NCBI RefSeq assembly: GCF_000741695.1
Contig: NZ_JGZK01000003.1
Coordinates: forward strand, 62,001-126,000
Direction of reading: 5' to 3'
DNA from: Bifidobacterium reuteri DSM 23975
GTDB lineage: Bacteria; Actinomycetota; Actinomycetes; Actinomycetales; Bifidobacteriaceae
DNA: 64,000 bases
Part shown: positions 54,324-63,132 of the stretch, one piece after another
Layout: the number at the start of each line of letters is the position of its first letter
Numbering within the stretch: the stretch's first letter is position 1
Program-made: the position numbers and the translations under genes
Notes under the pieces: model-generated
Database searches by the model: none
What the model was told of the DNA's origin: nothing
What the model saw: the letters and a program-made list of their open reading frames with translations, nothing else

Positions 54324-54956
54324 TCAATCATTCGTACGAGCGTATCCCGCCCGGGCACTTTGCAGCGCCTTGCCATACCAATTAAGCCCGCCCGACAGCG
54401 CGACTTCGAAATGGGCGACCGCATGACGGTAATACCAGTGGGCGAGTTTCCTGTTCTCGTGATCTCCTTCGCCCCGCTCGCAGCATTCGGCAAGACGCAG
54501 CTCAATGCTGGCCAGCACGGCGGCGCCCTGTGGATTATCGGGATCGCATTCGTTGCCCGCGAAATACCCCGCCCTGCAATACAGTTCGACGGCCTTTTTG
54601 GGGTCGCGTGCGCATCCGCGTCCGGACCGATACAGATCGCCGAGCTTGTAGCAGCTTTCCGGATTATCCATCTCAGCACCGAGAGTAAACCAGTGGAAAG
54701 CCTGCGCGTCATCCACTGAGCCGATACGGCCGTACAAATACACGTAACCGAGGTTCGTGGCCGCCTGCGCATTGCCTATGTTCGCGCTACGCTCATACCA
54801 TCGTGCCGCCTGTTGGAACAAACGGGCCCTCTCACCGGGATCCTTCTCGCGCATGGCGGCGTCATAGTTCGCCGCGCCGATGTCCAGCGAAATGTCACCA
54901 CCGAATACGATATCTGCGGTCTCGTCGTAATTATCGCTCGTCATTGTATCGGTCAT
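54324..54956 (-). CDS. Sel1/TPR-repeat protein
   Basis: 210 residues. It has at least three Sel1-like repeats: AARWYERSANIGNAQAATNLGYVYLYG, FHWFTLGAEMDNPESCYKLGDLYRSG and AVELYCRAGYFAGN (each given here in part by family pattern). Such repeats form an alpha-solenoid for protein binding. I chose the ATG at 54956, which overlaps the stop of the ATPase gene as ATGA and has GAGGAG upstream. The tight coupling suggests that it works with the ATPase, perhaps as an adaptor. No signal peptide. Confidence 0.8.
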   Translation of the reverse strand: MTDTMTSDNYDETADIVFGGDISLDIGAANYDAAMREKDPGERARLFQQAARWYERSANIGNAQAATNLGYVYLYGRIGSVDDAQAFHWFTLGAEMDNPESCYKLGDLYRSGRGCARDPKKAVELYCRAGYFAGNECDPDNPQGAAVLASIELRLAECCERGEGDHENRKLAHWYYRHAVAHFEVALSGGLNWYGKALQSARAGYARTND

Positions 54957-56179
54957 ATATTCTCCTCGTTGAGAAGCCAATCCAATGCATACACTTGTTC
55001 GATGCCCTCGTGCGAGGTCGGGCGTTCGTCATCAAGCGTGATCAAGATCTTCGGATAATTGTCCCTGACCGCACGCAATGACGACAATTCACGTTCCAAC
55101 GTATTCGGATCGCGAACAGATTCACTCACTTGGTAATATCGGCGTCCGCTGGCACCATTGGTGATGAAGTCGATCTCACCGCCCGAGCCTTGTCCGACGT
55201 ATACGTCGCCTTCTCGGCGCATAAGCTCCAAAAACACCACGTTCTCCAAGAGACGCCCCGTGTCGCGTACGTTGTTGGAGCATAGGATGCGGCGGATGCC
55301 GAGGTCCACGGCGTAATACTTGCGCTCCTGACGTAGCGCACGCTTGCCTTTGATGTCGAATCGCTGCACCGGGTAGAAGATGAACGCAGCCGCAAGACCT
55401 TCCACATAATTGGATACTGTGGGCGGCGATATCTTCGTACCCATTGAGGTCATGGCATCCGCGATGGACTTGGGGTTGACGAGGTTACCGATGTTGTCGA
55501 ACAGGTATCGGGTCACCGTCTCCAGCGCGGCGATGTTGGATATGCCAAGACGCGCCGCCACATCCTTGAACAGAACCGTGCTGAGAATGCCGTCAAGGTA
55601 ATCGTGCAACATGGTCTCATCGCCGGGAAATCCCACCGTTGCAGGAAGCGCGCCGTCGTGCAGATACTCCGACCATGCACGCTGCAAGGTCAATCCCTCA
55701 TTGGAACGAGCGCTCCAATACTCCGCGAAGGAGAGCGGCGTCATGGAGATCTCCACATACCGACCGGATATCAGGGTCGCCAGCGTGCCAGAAAGCAACA
55801 TGGCATTCGAGCCGGTGATATACAGGTCAAGATCGCCCCTGGCCTGCAAACTATCGAGAGCCTTCTGAAAGTCTGGCACGTTCTGGATCTCATCGATCAG
55901 CACATAGCGGCGACCATCTGTTGCCGTGTCCGCGAGCGCGCATCGGCGAAGAATTTCCTCGTGAAGCTTGTGATATTCGAGGAATTGCTCGTTCTCCAGT
56001 AGCTCAAGGTTGATGTGGATGACGGCTTCGGGGGCAATGCCATACCGTGCGATCAGCCGCTGCTTCCAGAGCGTCATCAGCGTGGATTTGCCACATCGAC
56101 GTACGCCGGTGATCACCTTGACCACGTCACGGTCTTTCCACGCGTCAAGTTTGCGCAGATACTGCGGCCTGTCGATCAT
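54953..56179 (-). CDS. AAA ATPase with DUF4143 C-terminal domain
   Basis: 408 residues. The AAA_14 ATPase has Walker A GVRRCGKST (about residues 25-33), Walker B RRYVLIDEIQ and the sensor ITGSNAMLLS. The DUF4143 half ends with a nuclease-like core, SGGEIDFITNG then RYYQVSES, similar to PD-(D/E)XK folds. These proteins are common in gut bacteria and in mobile regions; their role is unclear. It is placed between brxC (94-base gap) and the Sel1 gene (coupled), so it is cargo and not a BREX core component. Confidence 0.88.
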   Translation of the reverse strand: MIDRPQYLRKLDAWKDRDVVKVITGVRRCGKSTLMTLWKQRLIARYGIAPEAVIHINLELLENEQFLEYHKLHEEILRRCALADTATDGRRYVLIDEIQNVPDFQKALDSLQARGDLDLYITGSNAMLLSGTLATLISGRYVEISMTPLSFAEYWSARSNEGLTLQRAWSEYLHDGALPATVGFPGDETMLHDYLDGILSTVLFKDVAARLGISNIAALETVTRYLFDNIGNLVNPKSIADAMTSMGTKISPPTVSNYVEGLAAAFIFYPVQRFDIKGKRALRQERKYYAVDLGIRRILCSNNVRDTGRLLENVVFLELMRREGDVYVGQGSGGEIDFITNGASGRRYYQVSESVRDPNTLERELSSLRAVRDNYPKILITLDDERPTSHEGIEQVYALDWLLNEENI

Positions 56180-56272
56180 CGGCGCGCCCTTTCAGAAGAA
56201 TAAAACAGATTTGCAATATTGCCAGTATATCAGCAGATTTAAAATGTATTTTAAATCCGCGCGAAAACCGGC

Positions 56273-59200
56273 TCAAAGTAAAATGCGTTTTCCTTCTTGG
56301 ATGGCGGCGATGAGCTCACGGCGGTAGGCGTCGAGGAATTCGTCCACGTCGTCCTCCGTGCGCAGCATCGGCTTGGGATGGGGCGGCCTGACGCGAATCG
56401 TGCGAGCGGCAGGCTCAGCGGCTGCCGGAACGGGCTTCGGCATGTGTTTGGGGGCCGGCGTGGCAGGCGCATCATCCGTATCGTCCGACTCCGTCCCATG
56501 AGAGCCGCCCGGCGTCGACGTAATCGTCACGCTCGGTTCGGTCTCTTCCGGCCGAACCGGCTGCTCGGGTCGGGCCTTCGCGGCATCCAGCTGGTTGACC
56601 AGCGTCAGATACAGGCTGCCGCGCACGGTGTCGGCGGTCTGGCGGATGTCGGCGATGTACTTCGCTCCGCTGATTCTGGCCTCCGCATCCTGAAGCGAGC
56701 GCAGGGCGCTCCGCTGGGCATCCTCACTGGCGTTGCGGTAGGAGTCGATGCCTGTGATGGATTCACGCACGTCGGAGACTACGCCACGGGCACGTTCGCG
56801 CTCCTCGCCCACCAGTTCGCCAAGATGCCGCTGCAACTCGGCCAGACGGGTCTTGAACAGATTGACCTTGTTGCCGCGGAACAGGAGCGGATCGTCCGCG
56901 ATGGCGCGTACCCCGTCGCGTTCCCGCTGCAGGTCGGGGGCGGCAAGCGAGAAGTTGGAGTCGTTGGTCTTGATCCACTCCAGCCCGTCGGCGAGCACGT
57001 CGCGCTGCGCGCCGTTGAGCACCTTGCGAATCGGATCGATCACCTCCTCCTTGTCGTCGAGCAGCTGATCGGTGTTGTTGCCTTCATCCCCGCTCGGGAA
57101 GAATCCCAGAATCCACTCCTCGCCCATCGCAGCCACGGCCTTCATCCGCTCCAACGGCTTGTCAAGCTGGCCGACGAACACGAACCGCCCGTTGGCGGCC
57201 TTGAGATTCTCGAGGCTTTGCGCCTGGGTCGCGAGCCCATCCCTGATGGCCCGGGCCATGTCCTCGGAGTCGCCGGGCAGCTTGTCGGCGGTCAGCCCCA
57301 GATACTCGTTGGCGAAATCGCGCAGCTCACGGAGCTTGGAGGCGTCGTAGCGCTTCGGAATCACCACGCGCACGTTTTCGGTCTTCTTCTGGTTGGTCAG
57401 ATACTTGACCACATCGGTGTGCGATACCCGATTGCTGTCGATCATGAGCCGGATGCGCTCGGTGCCGTACAGGTAGCACAGGCATGCCAGCGTATCAGGC
57501 AGCGGCCAACCGTACGGTACATCCTCGTAATGCTGGATCACGTCACGCACTGTCGGTATGAGACTGCGCCTGATCTGGCCGGCCACATAGTCGTAGATAT
57601 CCTGCGCCGGCAGGTCCAGAAGCGTCCTCGTCGCATTGGTGCCGTCCAGCGAAGGCGTGGGATCAGATGCGTCAGCGAGAACCACGGGCAGGTCTTTCTC
57701 GGTGTACGTGAGCCCTTCCACCATGCTGAAGTTGGTGTACAGGCGGCCGATCAGCGTCTGTATCGCCTCCGTGATGATGACGACCGCATCCTGACTGGCC
57801 TTCGTTGCCAGCTGCGAGCCGTTATAGGCGATGACCGCGGAACACACCGATTTGGCGACCGCCGCGCGCAACTCGCGCTGCATGATGTCGAGGTCGCCGC
57901 GTTTGTCGTCGATGATGCGCTTGCGCGGCCCCTGCTCATTGGAATGGAGACGCAGATACTTCTCGGTGCGTTCGACCATGGCCAGATCGCGCAGCAGAGT
58001 CTTGCCATCGTCGCCGAGAATCACCCGCACCTGCTCGCGCTCGCCGGACGAACGCAGTATCTTGGCGTCCAAGGACGCGTCGTCCAGCGGGGTGACAACA
58101 TGCAGTGTAATCGGATAGGAGTGCCCCTGCGCAATGCCGTCAATCATCAGACCATAGCGGAAATAAGCTTTCTGCCTGCCTTGGCCGTACTCCACACGCA
58201 ATGGCTGGCCAAGGATCTCGCCGAGAATCCTGCCGAGCCGATCGCGAATGCGCCCATCCTCGATGTCGAGGTTCTTGATCTCGCTTTCGACGGCCTGCTC
58301 GTCGTTGGTCAGATACTCGTACTCGTCACCTGTACGGTGCACATAGTTCTGTCGTTCCAGAACATCAAGCGTCTCCTGGATACGGTGTTCCAGCTCGGGC
58401 AGATTCTCGCCGAACCCGGCGAGCACGAGAATGCGCAGATTGCGCACGTTGGCCTTGAACCCCTTGACGTGCTTGACCAGCAGCAGCGCCTTGAGCAAAG
58501 GCAGCGCCAGCTCGCGGATCTGCGGGTCGAGTTCGCGTTCGGCCTCGTTGATGCGATGGTTCACCGAACTCTGGATGGTACCGGCGATGCCGTCATACAG
58601 GGCGCTGAACGGCACCAGAGCGCCAAGAGCGTCGTTCTTGTGCTCCACCAGCGCGATGCTTATGGTGGACAACAGTGAACGTTCGCCAACCGATCGATGC
58701 TGGCCCTCGAAGAAACCGGCGTCGCTCATGCCGCGCATCGCATCCTGGAACAGGGCGAACTCATAGTTGACGAACGGATAGGTGGCGGCGAAATCCTCCT
58801 GAGTGCCGAACCGGAGATTCTTGAACTGGCGCGCGCCGCCTTCGCCTTGGAAGGTGAACAGGGCGTCGAGCTCGTCACGATGCATGCGCCACAGTTCGTC
58901 GACCGACGCCTCACCCCGTTCGTTCTTGGTGAGCAGTCGTTTCTGGATGACCTCGATGGCATCGGCGCTGAAGAGTTTCAGGTTTACTGCGAACCGGCCT
59001 TTGATCTTCGTGAAATCAAGCCCCTGCCTTACCGTGCGGTCGCCTATGACGGCGTCGATGTCCTCCTGGGAGGTGACGATCACCCACACGCGACCGTTGG
59101 TGCGGGAGAACAGCTCTTCGGTCACGGTCTGCAGGTTGAGCATGAGATTGGCGTCGTCGCCGATGAACTGGCCGACCTCGTCCACGAGGAAGATCAGACG

Positions 59201-60067
59201 CTGTTTGGCGGGCTGAAGCTGCAGCCAGGCGTTCACATCATCGGCGAAATCGGCGATTGTCGGGTTGTACTGTTTCTGATAGTCCTTGAGGATGTCGCGC
59301 ACCTCGTCGCCGGTCGCGGCGGAAAACGCCCTGTCGATCTTGGGGCCGGAGAACGCTGCCTGAGCGCGTCCCTTGGACCATGGCTTGCCGGCGATCAGTT
59401 CGAACTGGCGTATGAACTCGTCAAGGCAGCCGTTGGCGTCGAGGTCGCGCTCCATCTTCGCCACGTACTTGTTGGCGCCGTAGTAGCCGCGCGCCTCGTC
59501 GAACACACGGATGAAGGCGTCCATGAGCACGGTCTTGCTGCCCTTCTGCGCCTTGCTGTCGATGTTGAACAGCAGGGACGTGGCGGGGATGCGCAGATTG
59601 GCGTCCAACAGGCCTTCGAGCTCGTGGTTCTCGGCATCCCGCGCCTTGGACTTCATGATGTCGATGACCTGCGTGCGGTCCAGCGGCTCGGTGACCCCAG
59701 CGCGCGCGCCGGCCGGGATGTCGCCCAGAATGTGGGAGAGAATCTTCAAGAGGTGGGATTTACCGGAGCCGAAGAAGCCCGAGATCCAGACACCGTTCGT
59801 ATAGTCGGCGGACGGGTCGTTGTACGTGTCGAGGAATAGTTCGAGATTGGTCTGGATCTCGTTGGTCAGCACGTATTCGCGCACCTCGTCGGCAAGGTTG
59901 CTGTCGTCGCTGGCCTTAATCACACCGTCGATCTTGTCGTCGATGTTCTTGACGAAGATGTCCCTGAGCTGCACTGCACCCGCGCATGCGTGTGCAGTGC
60001 CGTCGCTTCCGTCGACTCCACCATCACCCATGATGACGTCCATGCTCTCGCTCATGTCCTCGCTCAT
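56273..60067 (-). CDS. brxC: BREX ATPase BrxC
   Basis: 1264 residues. It is the large P-loop ATPase of BREX type 1 (PglY-like). Walker A is ISGFFGSGKSHLL, with GFFGSGKS at residues 97-104, and Walker B is LIFLVDEVGQFIG. The rest of the protein is long and mostly helical with an acidic N-terminus and a Pro/Ala/Glu-rich stretch near residue 1200. The start overlaps the brxB stop as ATGA. BrxC is essential for defence in studied systems. Confidence 0.95.
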   Translation of the reverse strand: MSEDMSESMDVIMGDGGVDGSDGTAHACAGAVQLRDIFVKNIDDKIDGVIKASDDSNLADEVREYVLTNEIQTNLELFLDTYNDPSADYTNGVWISGFFGSGKSHLLKILSHILGDIPAGARAGVTEPLDRTQVIDIMKSKARDAENHELEGLLDANLRIPATSLLFNIDSKAQKGSKTVLMDAFIRVFDEARGYYGANKYVAKMERDLDANGCLDEFIRQFELIAGKPWSKGRAQAAFSGPKIDRAFSAATGDEVRDILKDYQKQYNPTIADFADDVNAWLQLQPAKQRLIFLVDEVGQFIGDDANLMLNLQTVTEELFSRTNGRVWVIVTSQEDIDAVIGDRTVRQGLDFTKIKGRFAVNLKLFSADAIEVIQKRLLTKNERGEASVDELWRMHRDELDALFTFQGEGGARQFKNLRFGTQEDFAATYPFVNYEFALFQDAMRGMSDAGFFEGQHRSVGERSLLSTISIALVEHKNDALGALVPFSALYDGIAGTIQSSVNHRINEAERELDPQIRELALPLLKALLLVKHVKGFKANVRNLRILVLAGFGENLPELEHRIQETLDVLERQNYVHRTGDEYEYLTNDEQAVESEIKNLDIEDGRIRDRLGRILGEILGQPLRVEYGQGRQKAYFRYGLMIDGIAQGHSYPITLHVVTPLDDASLDAKILRSSGEREQVRVILGDDGKTLLRDLAMVERTEKYLRLHSNEQGPRKRIIDDKRGDLDIMQRELRAAVAKSVCSAVIAYNGSQLATKASQDAVVIITEAIQTLIGRLYTNFSMVEGLTYTEKDLPVVLADASDPTPSLDGTNATRTLLDLPAQDIYDYVAGQIRRSLIPTVRDVIQHYEDVPYGWPLPDTLACLCYLYGTERIRLMIDSNRVSHTDVVKYLTNQKKTENVRVVIPKRYDASKLRELRDFANEYLGLTADKLPGDSEDMARAIRDGLATQAQSLENLKAANGRFVFVGQLDKPLERMKAVAAMGEEWILGFFPSGDEGNNTDQLLDDKEEVIDPIRKVLNGAQRDVLADGLEWIKTNDSNFSLAAPDLQRERDGVRAIADDPLLFRGNKVNLFKTRLAELQRHLGELVGEERERARGVVSDVRESITGIDSYRNASEDAQRSALRSLQDAEARISGAKYIADIRQTADTVRGSLYLTLVNQLDAAKARPEQPVRPEETEPSVTITSTPGGSHGTESDDTDDAPATPAPKHMPKPVPAAAEPAARTIRVRPPHPKPMLRTEDDVDEFLDAYRRELIAAIQEGKRILL

Positions 60068-60909
60068 GCGCCGGCTCCTTCCATAATCGCGGTGTTGAGG
60101 CTGAATGCCCGATAGTAATTGTCTGCGTCAAGCCGATCGAACAGGCGCATGACCGACACGGTCGTGGCCGTCTTCTCGTAGGTTCCCGGGAAGAACACCA
60201 CCACGGGGGTATTGGAGGGAACAACGTCCTGGATGCAGTTGAGCAACGCATGGGTGCGGATGTACGGATATACCTGTCCCATGCCGGTGAGGAACACCAT
60301 ATCGGCCTCGCTGCTCGCCGCGGCCTGCTGGTAGCACTTCCTCAATGCCTCTTTCAAGTCGTCGTTGTCAGGGCCGAGCATACCTGCGAGCGCCTGATAG
60401 AAGTCGTCCTCCTGCAGCGGCGGCAACTTGTCGATTGTTCCATCGGCACCATTAATGTCGGCATCGATGCCATCAGTGTCGTGGCCGTCACCGTCGCCGT
60501 GCATCTCGGGCTCCTGTTCGATGGCCGAGTCGAAAACGTCATTGTCCTTCATGATTCCTATGGCCATCTCGTACAGGTCGATGACCAGCACGGCGGGCGC
60601 GACATCATCGGCGTCCACGGGGTCCATGCCCTGCAGGCGATTGACCAGCATCGGAATGCGGCGCCTCACCTCCAGCTCCCTTTCCGGCGGATAGGCGTAG
60701 ATGAAATTCGCCGGCTCACCGCCGGTGTCCTCGCCGTTGCGGAACCGCTTGGAGCTCATGTACCGGAACAGTCTGTCGAAATCCTGTTCGATGCTGCGGG
60801 ATTGCCGGACCGAACCTACCGCACTGTGCGAGCCAGATGTGCTGTGCAAGCCAGACGCGCTGTGCACATCATGCACATTCCGCGTACCATGCACATCATT
60901 GAAATCCAT
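60064..60909 (-). CDS. brxB: BREX protein BrxB (DUF1788)
   Basis: 281 residues from the ATG at 60909, a start chosen for a GGAGG 10 bases upstream. The conserved part starts at SIEQDFDRLFRYMSSKRF and ends VVVFFPGTYEKTATTVSVMRLFDRL..., the usual BrxB finish. BrxB is normally about 200 residues; this one has two additions: an N-terminal His/Ser/Gly-rich leader from short DNA repeats, and an acidic insert of about 45 residues (EMHGDGDGHDTDGIDADING). Coupled to brxC. Confidence 0.9.
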   Translation of the reverse strand: MDFNDVHGTRNVHDVHSASGLHSTSGSHSAVGSVRQSRSIEQDFDRLFRYMSSKRFRNGEDTGGEPANFIYAYPPERELEVRRRIPMLVNRLQGMDPVDADDVAPAVLVIDLYEMAIGIMKDNDVFDSAIEQEPEMHGDGDGHDTDGIDADINGADGTIDKLPPLQEDDFYQALAGMLGPDNDDLKEALRKCYQQAAASSEADMVFLTGMGQVYPYIRTHALLNCIQDVVPSNTPVVVFFPGTYEKTATTVSVMRLFDRLDADNYYRAFSLNTAIMEGAGA

Positions 60910-61030
60910 CACGCCTCTGCCTCCTCTCACGACCTTTACGACTGTCCCGGCGCGCACGGCCCTCGTGGCAGTTGCGCCCCTCGCGGCCATATCCGCCCGA
61001 TTCACCTGACGGTTTCAACCCTACTTGCCC

Positions 61031-61738
61031 TCAGCCCTCGCTCATGGGGAAGAACCGGAACGATTCCGGCCTGTCCTCAAGGATACCGGCCACCGACCCT
61101 CCAAGCAGTGAGGGCAGCAGCGTGTCACTTCGTCTTTCCACCAAACCAGCCTCCGACATCGCCTTGAACACGTTCGAGCGCAACTTGTTCGACGTGGCCG
61201 GGCTGAGCTCCTCAAGCTCCTCATGCCACATGGCCTTGCCTTGGATGAACCGGTCGTAGTCCTCACGGGTCACTGTCGGCAGGCCCATAAGGTAATGATC
61301 GCGGACCACTTCGGTGGCGAACTCCCCGATAAGCGCATAGTAGCGGCACATCGCCACCCACATCAGCGCCTGGCAGTCATTGGCCGAGGTATCGACATCC
61401 GCCAGGAAACGTGTTTCCTCCTCGGTGAGCGTACTGAGACGTTTGAGCACCTCACTGACTACGCGGGCGTTCGCCGACTGCGTTCGGATGGACAGCACAT
61501 TGTCATCGATGGCCTGTCGGCGGACCCGCAGTATACGCTCCCCCAGTTCACCTTCACCGACAACTTCGCCGGCCAAGGGTGACGAATCCGCCCCTGACAC
61601 CGCGTCTTCCGCTGGACAGCCGTTCTTCACAAACAACGAGGCGATGATCCGGCCCTGCGGGGCCAGAAGCCCGCCGACCGTGAACGACAGACGGTAGCGT
61701 CCATTGTGCAGAGTTTCGGAACCATATGAACCCGCCAT
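61031..61738 (-). CDS. brxA: BREX protein BrxA (DUF1819)
   Basis: 235 residues. A small core protein of BREX type 1. The family start YRLSFTVGGLLAPQGRIIASLF, the central DVDTSANDCQALMWVAMCRYY and the end SFRFFPMSEG are clear. Residues about 52-68 (SPLAGEVVGEGELGER) are an in-frame insertion of a diverged palindromic repeat, at the spot where other BrxA proteins have a short loop. AAGGAG precedes the ATG. First gene of the island operon. Confidence 0.92.
   Translation of the reverse strand: MAGSYGSETLHNGRYRLSFTVGGLLAPQGRIIASLFVKNGCPAEDAVSGADSSPLAGEVVGEGELGERILRVRRQAIDDNVLSIRTQSANARVVSEVLKRLSTLTEEETRFLADVDTSANDCQALMWVAMCRYYALIGEFATEVVRDHYLMGLPTVTREDYDRFIQGKAMWHEELEELSPATSNKLRSNVFKAMSEAGLVERRSDTLLPSLLGGSVAGILEDRPESFRFFPMSEG
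61538..61583 (-). repeat. Diverged double-hairpin repeat inside brxA
   Basis: On the coding strand it reads CCCTTGGCCGGCGAAG..., GTCGGTGAAGGTGAAC, TGGGGGAG. It aligns with copy B of pglX over its right half with one extra base. The stems are decayed but the frame is kept. Confidence 0.55.
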
Positions 61739-61807
61739 CGCATCTCCTTGTGGTCCTTGAGGACTATGGACTACGGTTGCAAGAATATTTCAGACTACCC
61801 CCGGGCA

Positions 61808-61829
61808 GCGATATACACGCGATATACAC
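61808..61829. promoter_or_regulatory. Direct repeat upstream of brxA
   Basis: GCGATATACAC is repeated twice with no gap, about 70-90 bases upstream of the brxA start. It could be an operator or promoter element for the BREX operon. The gene-free stretch 61739-62113 also holds the repeat at 61932; I see no sensible ORF in it. Confidence 0.4.
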
Positions 61830-61931
61830 GCGGCCCAATCATGAGCTTGCACCACGCAGAATCTCAGCATCGACCAATTCCGCCTATCGACGTCAGTACA
61901 CGGCGGCATACAGTCATTGATTGCATCCTGA

Positions 61932-61979
61932 CTCCCCTTGTCAGAACGAGCTGGCCCGCGAAGCGGGACTGAGAGACAG
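61932..61979 (+). repeat. Diverged double-hairpin repeat at the island edge
   Basis: CTCCCCTTGTCAGAACGAGC, a CCCGC-GAA-GCGGG hairpin and a closing TGAGAGACAG. Its layout matches the family found in pglX, with changed second-stem sequence that still pairs. Confidence 0.6.
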
Positions 61980-62113
61980 TTAATCAACGAACTTCTGACG
62001 TGGAAGACTAGACTGAAAATGCAATTGTGGCGCACAAAGCTGGTGAACCGGCACATCCGACTCGCCAGCTTTACCCCTGCGGCCGTAATACGTCCATGAC
62101 ATGAGGTGAGACA

Positions 62114-62860
62114 ATGCGTCTTCGGTTCACTAGCAATCTCGCGGCTTCCCCGGCGGAGGACAACCGGCTGTTCGTGATGTTCCACGGATACGGGAACGAC
62201 GAAAGTGAAATGGTCCGCATCCTCGATGCGGTGTATGCGCATGATGCACAAGATGCACAGGATGCACACGGTGCGCAAGGCGCGCGTTCCTGTGCGGAAG
62301 CGCATGGAATCGCATCCATTGCGTCGCAGCCGCTCACAGCTGGAGTGGCACCAGAATCGGTCTCTATGCCGCTTGGCACCGAGCCGAGTTATCTCTCGTT
62401 CCGCGGCACCTACTCCAGACCCTATATGGGCGGGAATTACTGGTATCCGGATGGTTGCGGCGTCGAGGAGCGTCAGCGCGAATGCGCGGCCGTAGGCGAG
62501 GCAGTGACGCAACTGCTCAGCGCTCCCCTGTTCCAGCACCGGCGCATCATTCTTGTGGGATTCTCGCAGGGCGGGTACCTCTCATACCGACTGGTCAAGG
62601 CGTATCCGCGACTGTTCAACACGGCCATTCTGCTCAGCCCGTCGTTCAAAGGCGAAGAGGGGTCGACACTTGAATCGTCAACGCGATTCTTCCTTGCATA
62701 CGGGGCCAACGATCATACGATTCCCTCGGACGATCAGCGCAATGCGCGTGCCGTGCTGGAGAATGCCGGTCATCTGACCTCTCGGACATATCCCGGCATG
62801 GGGCATGCCATCTGCGATGAGGAAATCAGCGACATCCGCGGGTTTTTGAACGTCCTCTGA
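62114..62860 (+). CDS. Alpha/beta-hydrolase carboxylesterase
   Basis: 248 residues, phospholipase/carboxylesterase family. The start LFVMFHGYGNDESEMV (oxyanion region), nucleophile elbow VGFSQGGYLS, acid in YGANDHTIP and the histidine in PGMGHAICDEE form the catalytic set. A short repeat of 9-base units encodes DAQDAQDAHGAQGA near residue 45, a likely flexible, length-variable loop. GAGGTGA precedes the ATG. The substrate is unknown. It is the first host gene beyond the island on this side. Confidence 0.9.
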   Translation: MRLRFTSNLAASPAEDNRLFVMFHGYGNDESEMVRILDAVYAHDAQDAQDAHGAQGARSCAEAHGIASIASQPLTAGVAPESVSMPLGTEPSYLSFRGTYSRPYMGGNYWYPDGCGVEERQRECAAVGEAVTQLLSAPLFQHRRIILVGFSQGGYLSYRLVKAYPRLFNTAILLSPSFKGEEGSTLESSTRFFLAYGANDHTIPSDDQRNARAVLENAGHLTSRTYPGMGHAICDEEISDIRGFLNVL

Positions 62861-62883
62861 CCGTATTGATGTTCTCTGAACGC

Positions 62884-62946
62884 CTATCTCGCTTGAGTGA
62901 GGTACATTTCCGGTTTTGCCGTAAGTACCTCATTCAAGCGAGATAG
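62884..62946. terminator. Very long hairpin after the esterase gene
   Basis: CTATCTCGCTTGAGTGAGGTAC (22 bases with one mismatch) pairs with its reverse complement over a 19-base loop, 24 bases after the stop codon. Probably a terminator; the stem is longer than usual and could be a repeat element. The rest of 62861-63132 shows nothing else. Confidence 0.65.
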
Positions 62947-63132
62947 CCCCCAAGATAATCCATTTTCAGCACTTCGATCACGGCCGGCACTCAACTCTGG
63001 CTCGGTGGTTTTACTCACACGCCCGTCACCTCTTTCGGAGAGACGAAACCCTATAGCGAGAGGGTACAGTAAGCATGGAAAGAAATAAGAGCCCAATGGC
63101 CTCATGGCATAGGGCAGAACAGCAAAGGAGCG

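Noticed and set aside
61790..62539. A 249-codon minus-strand ORF upstream of brxA
   Set aside because: It runs antisense through the esterase gene and has no ribosome site or family match.
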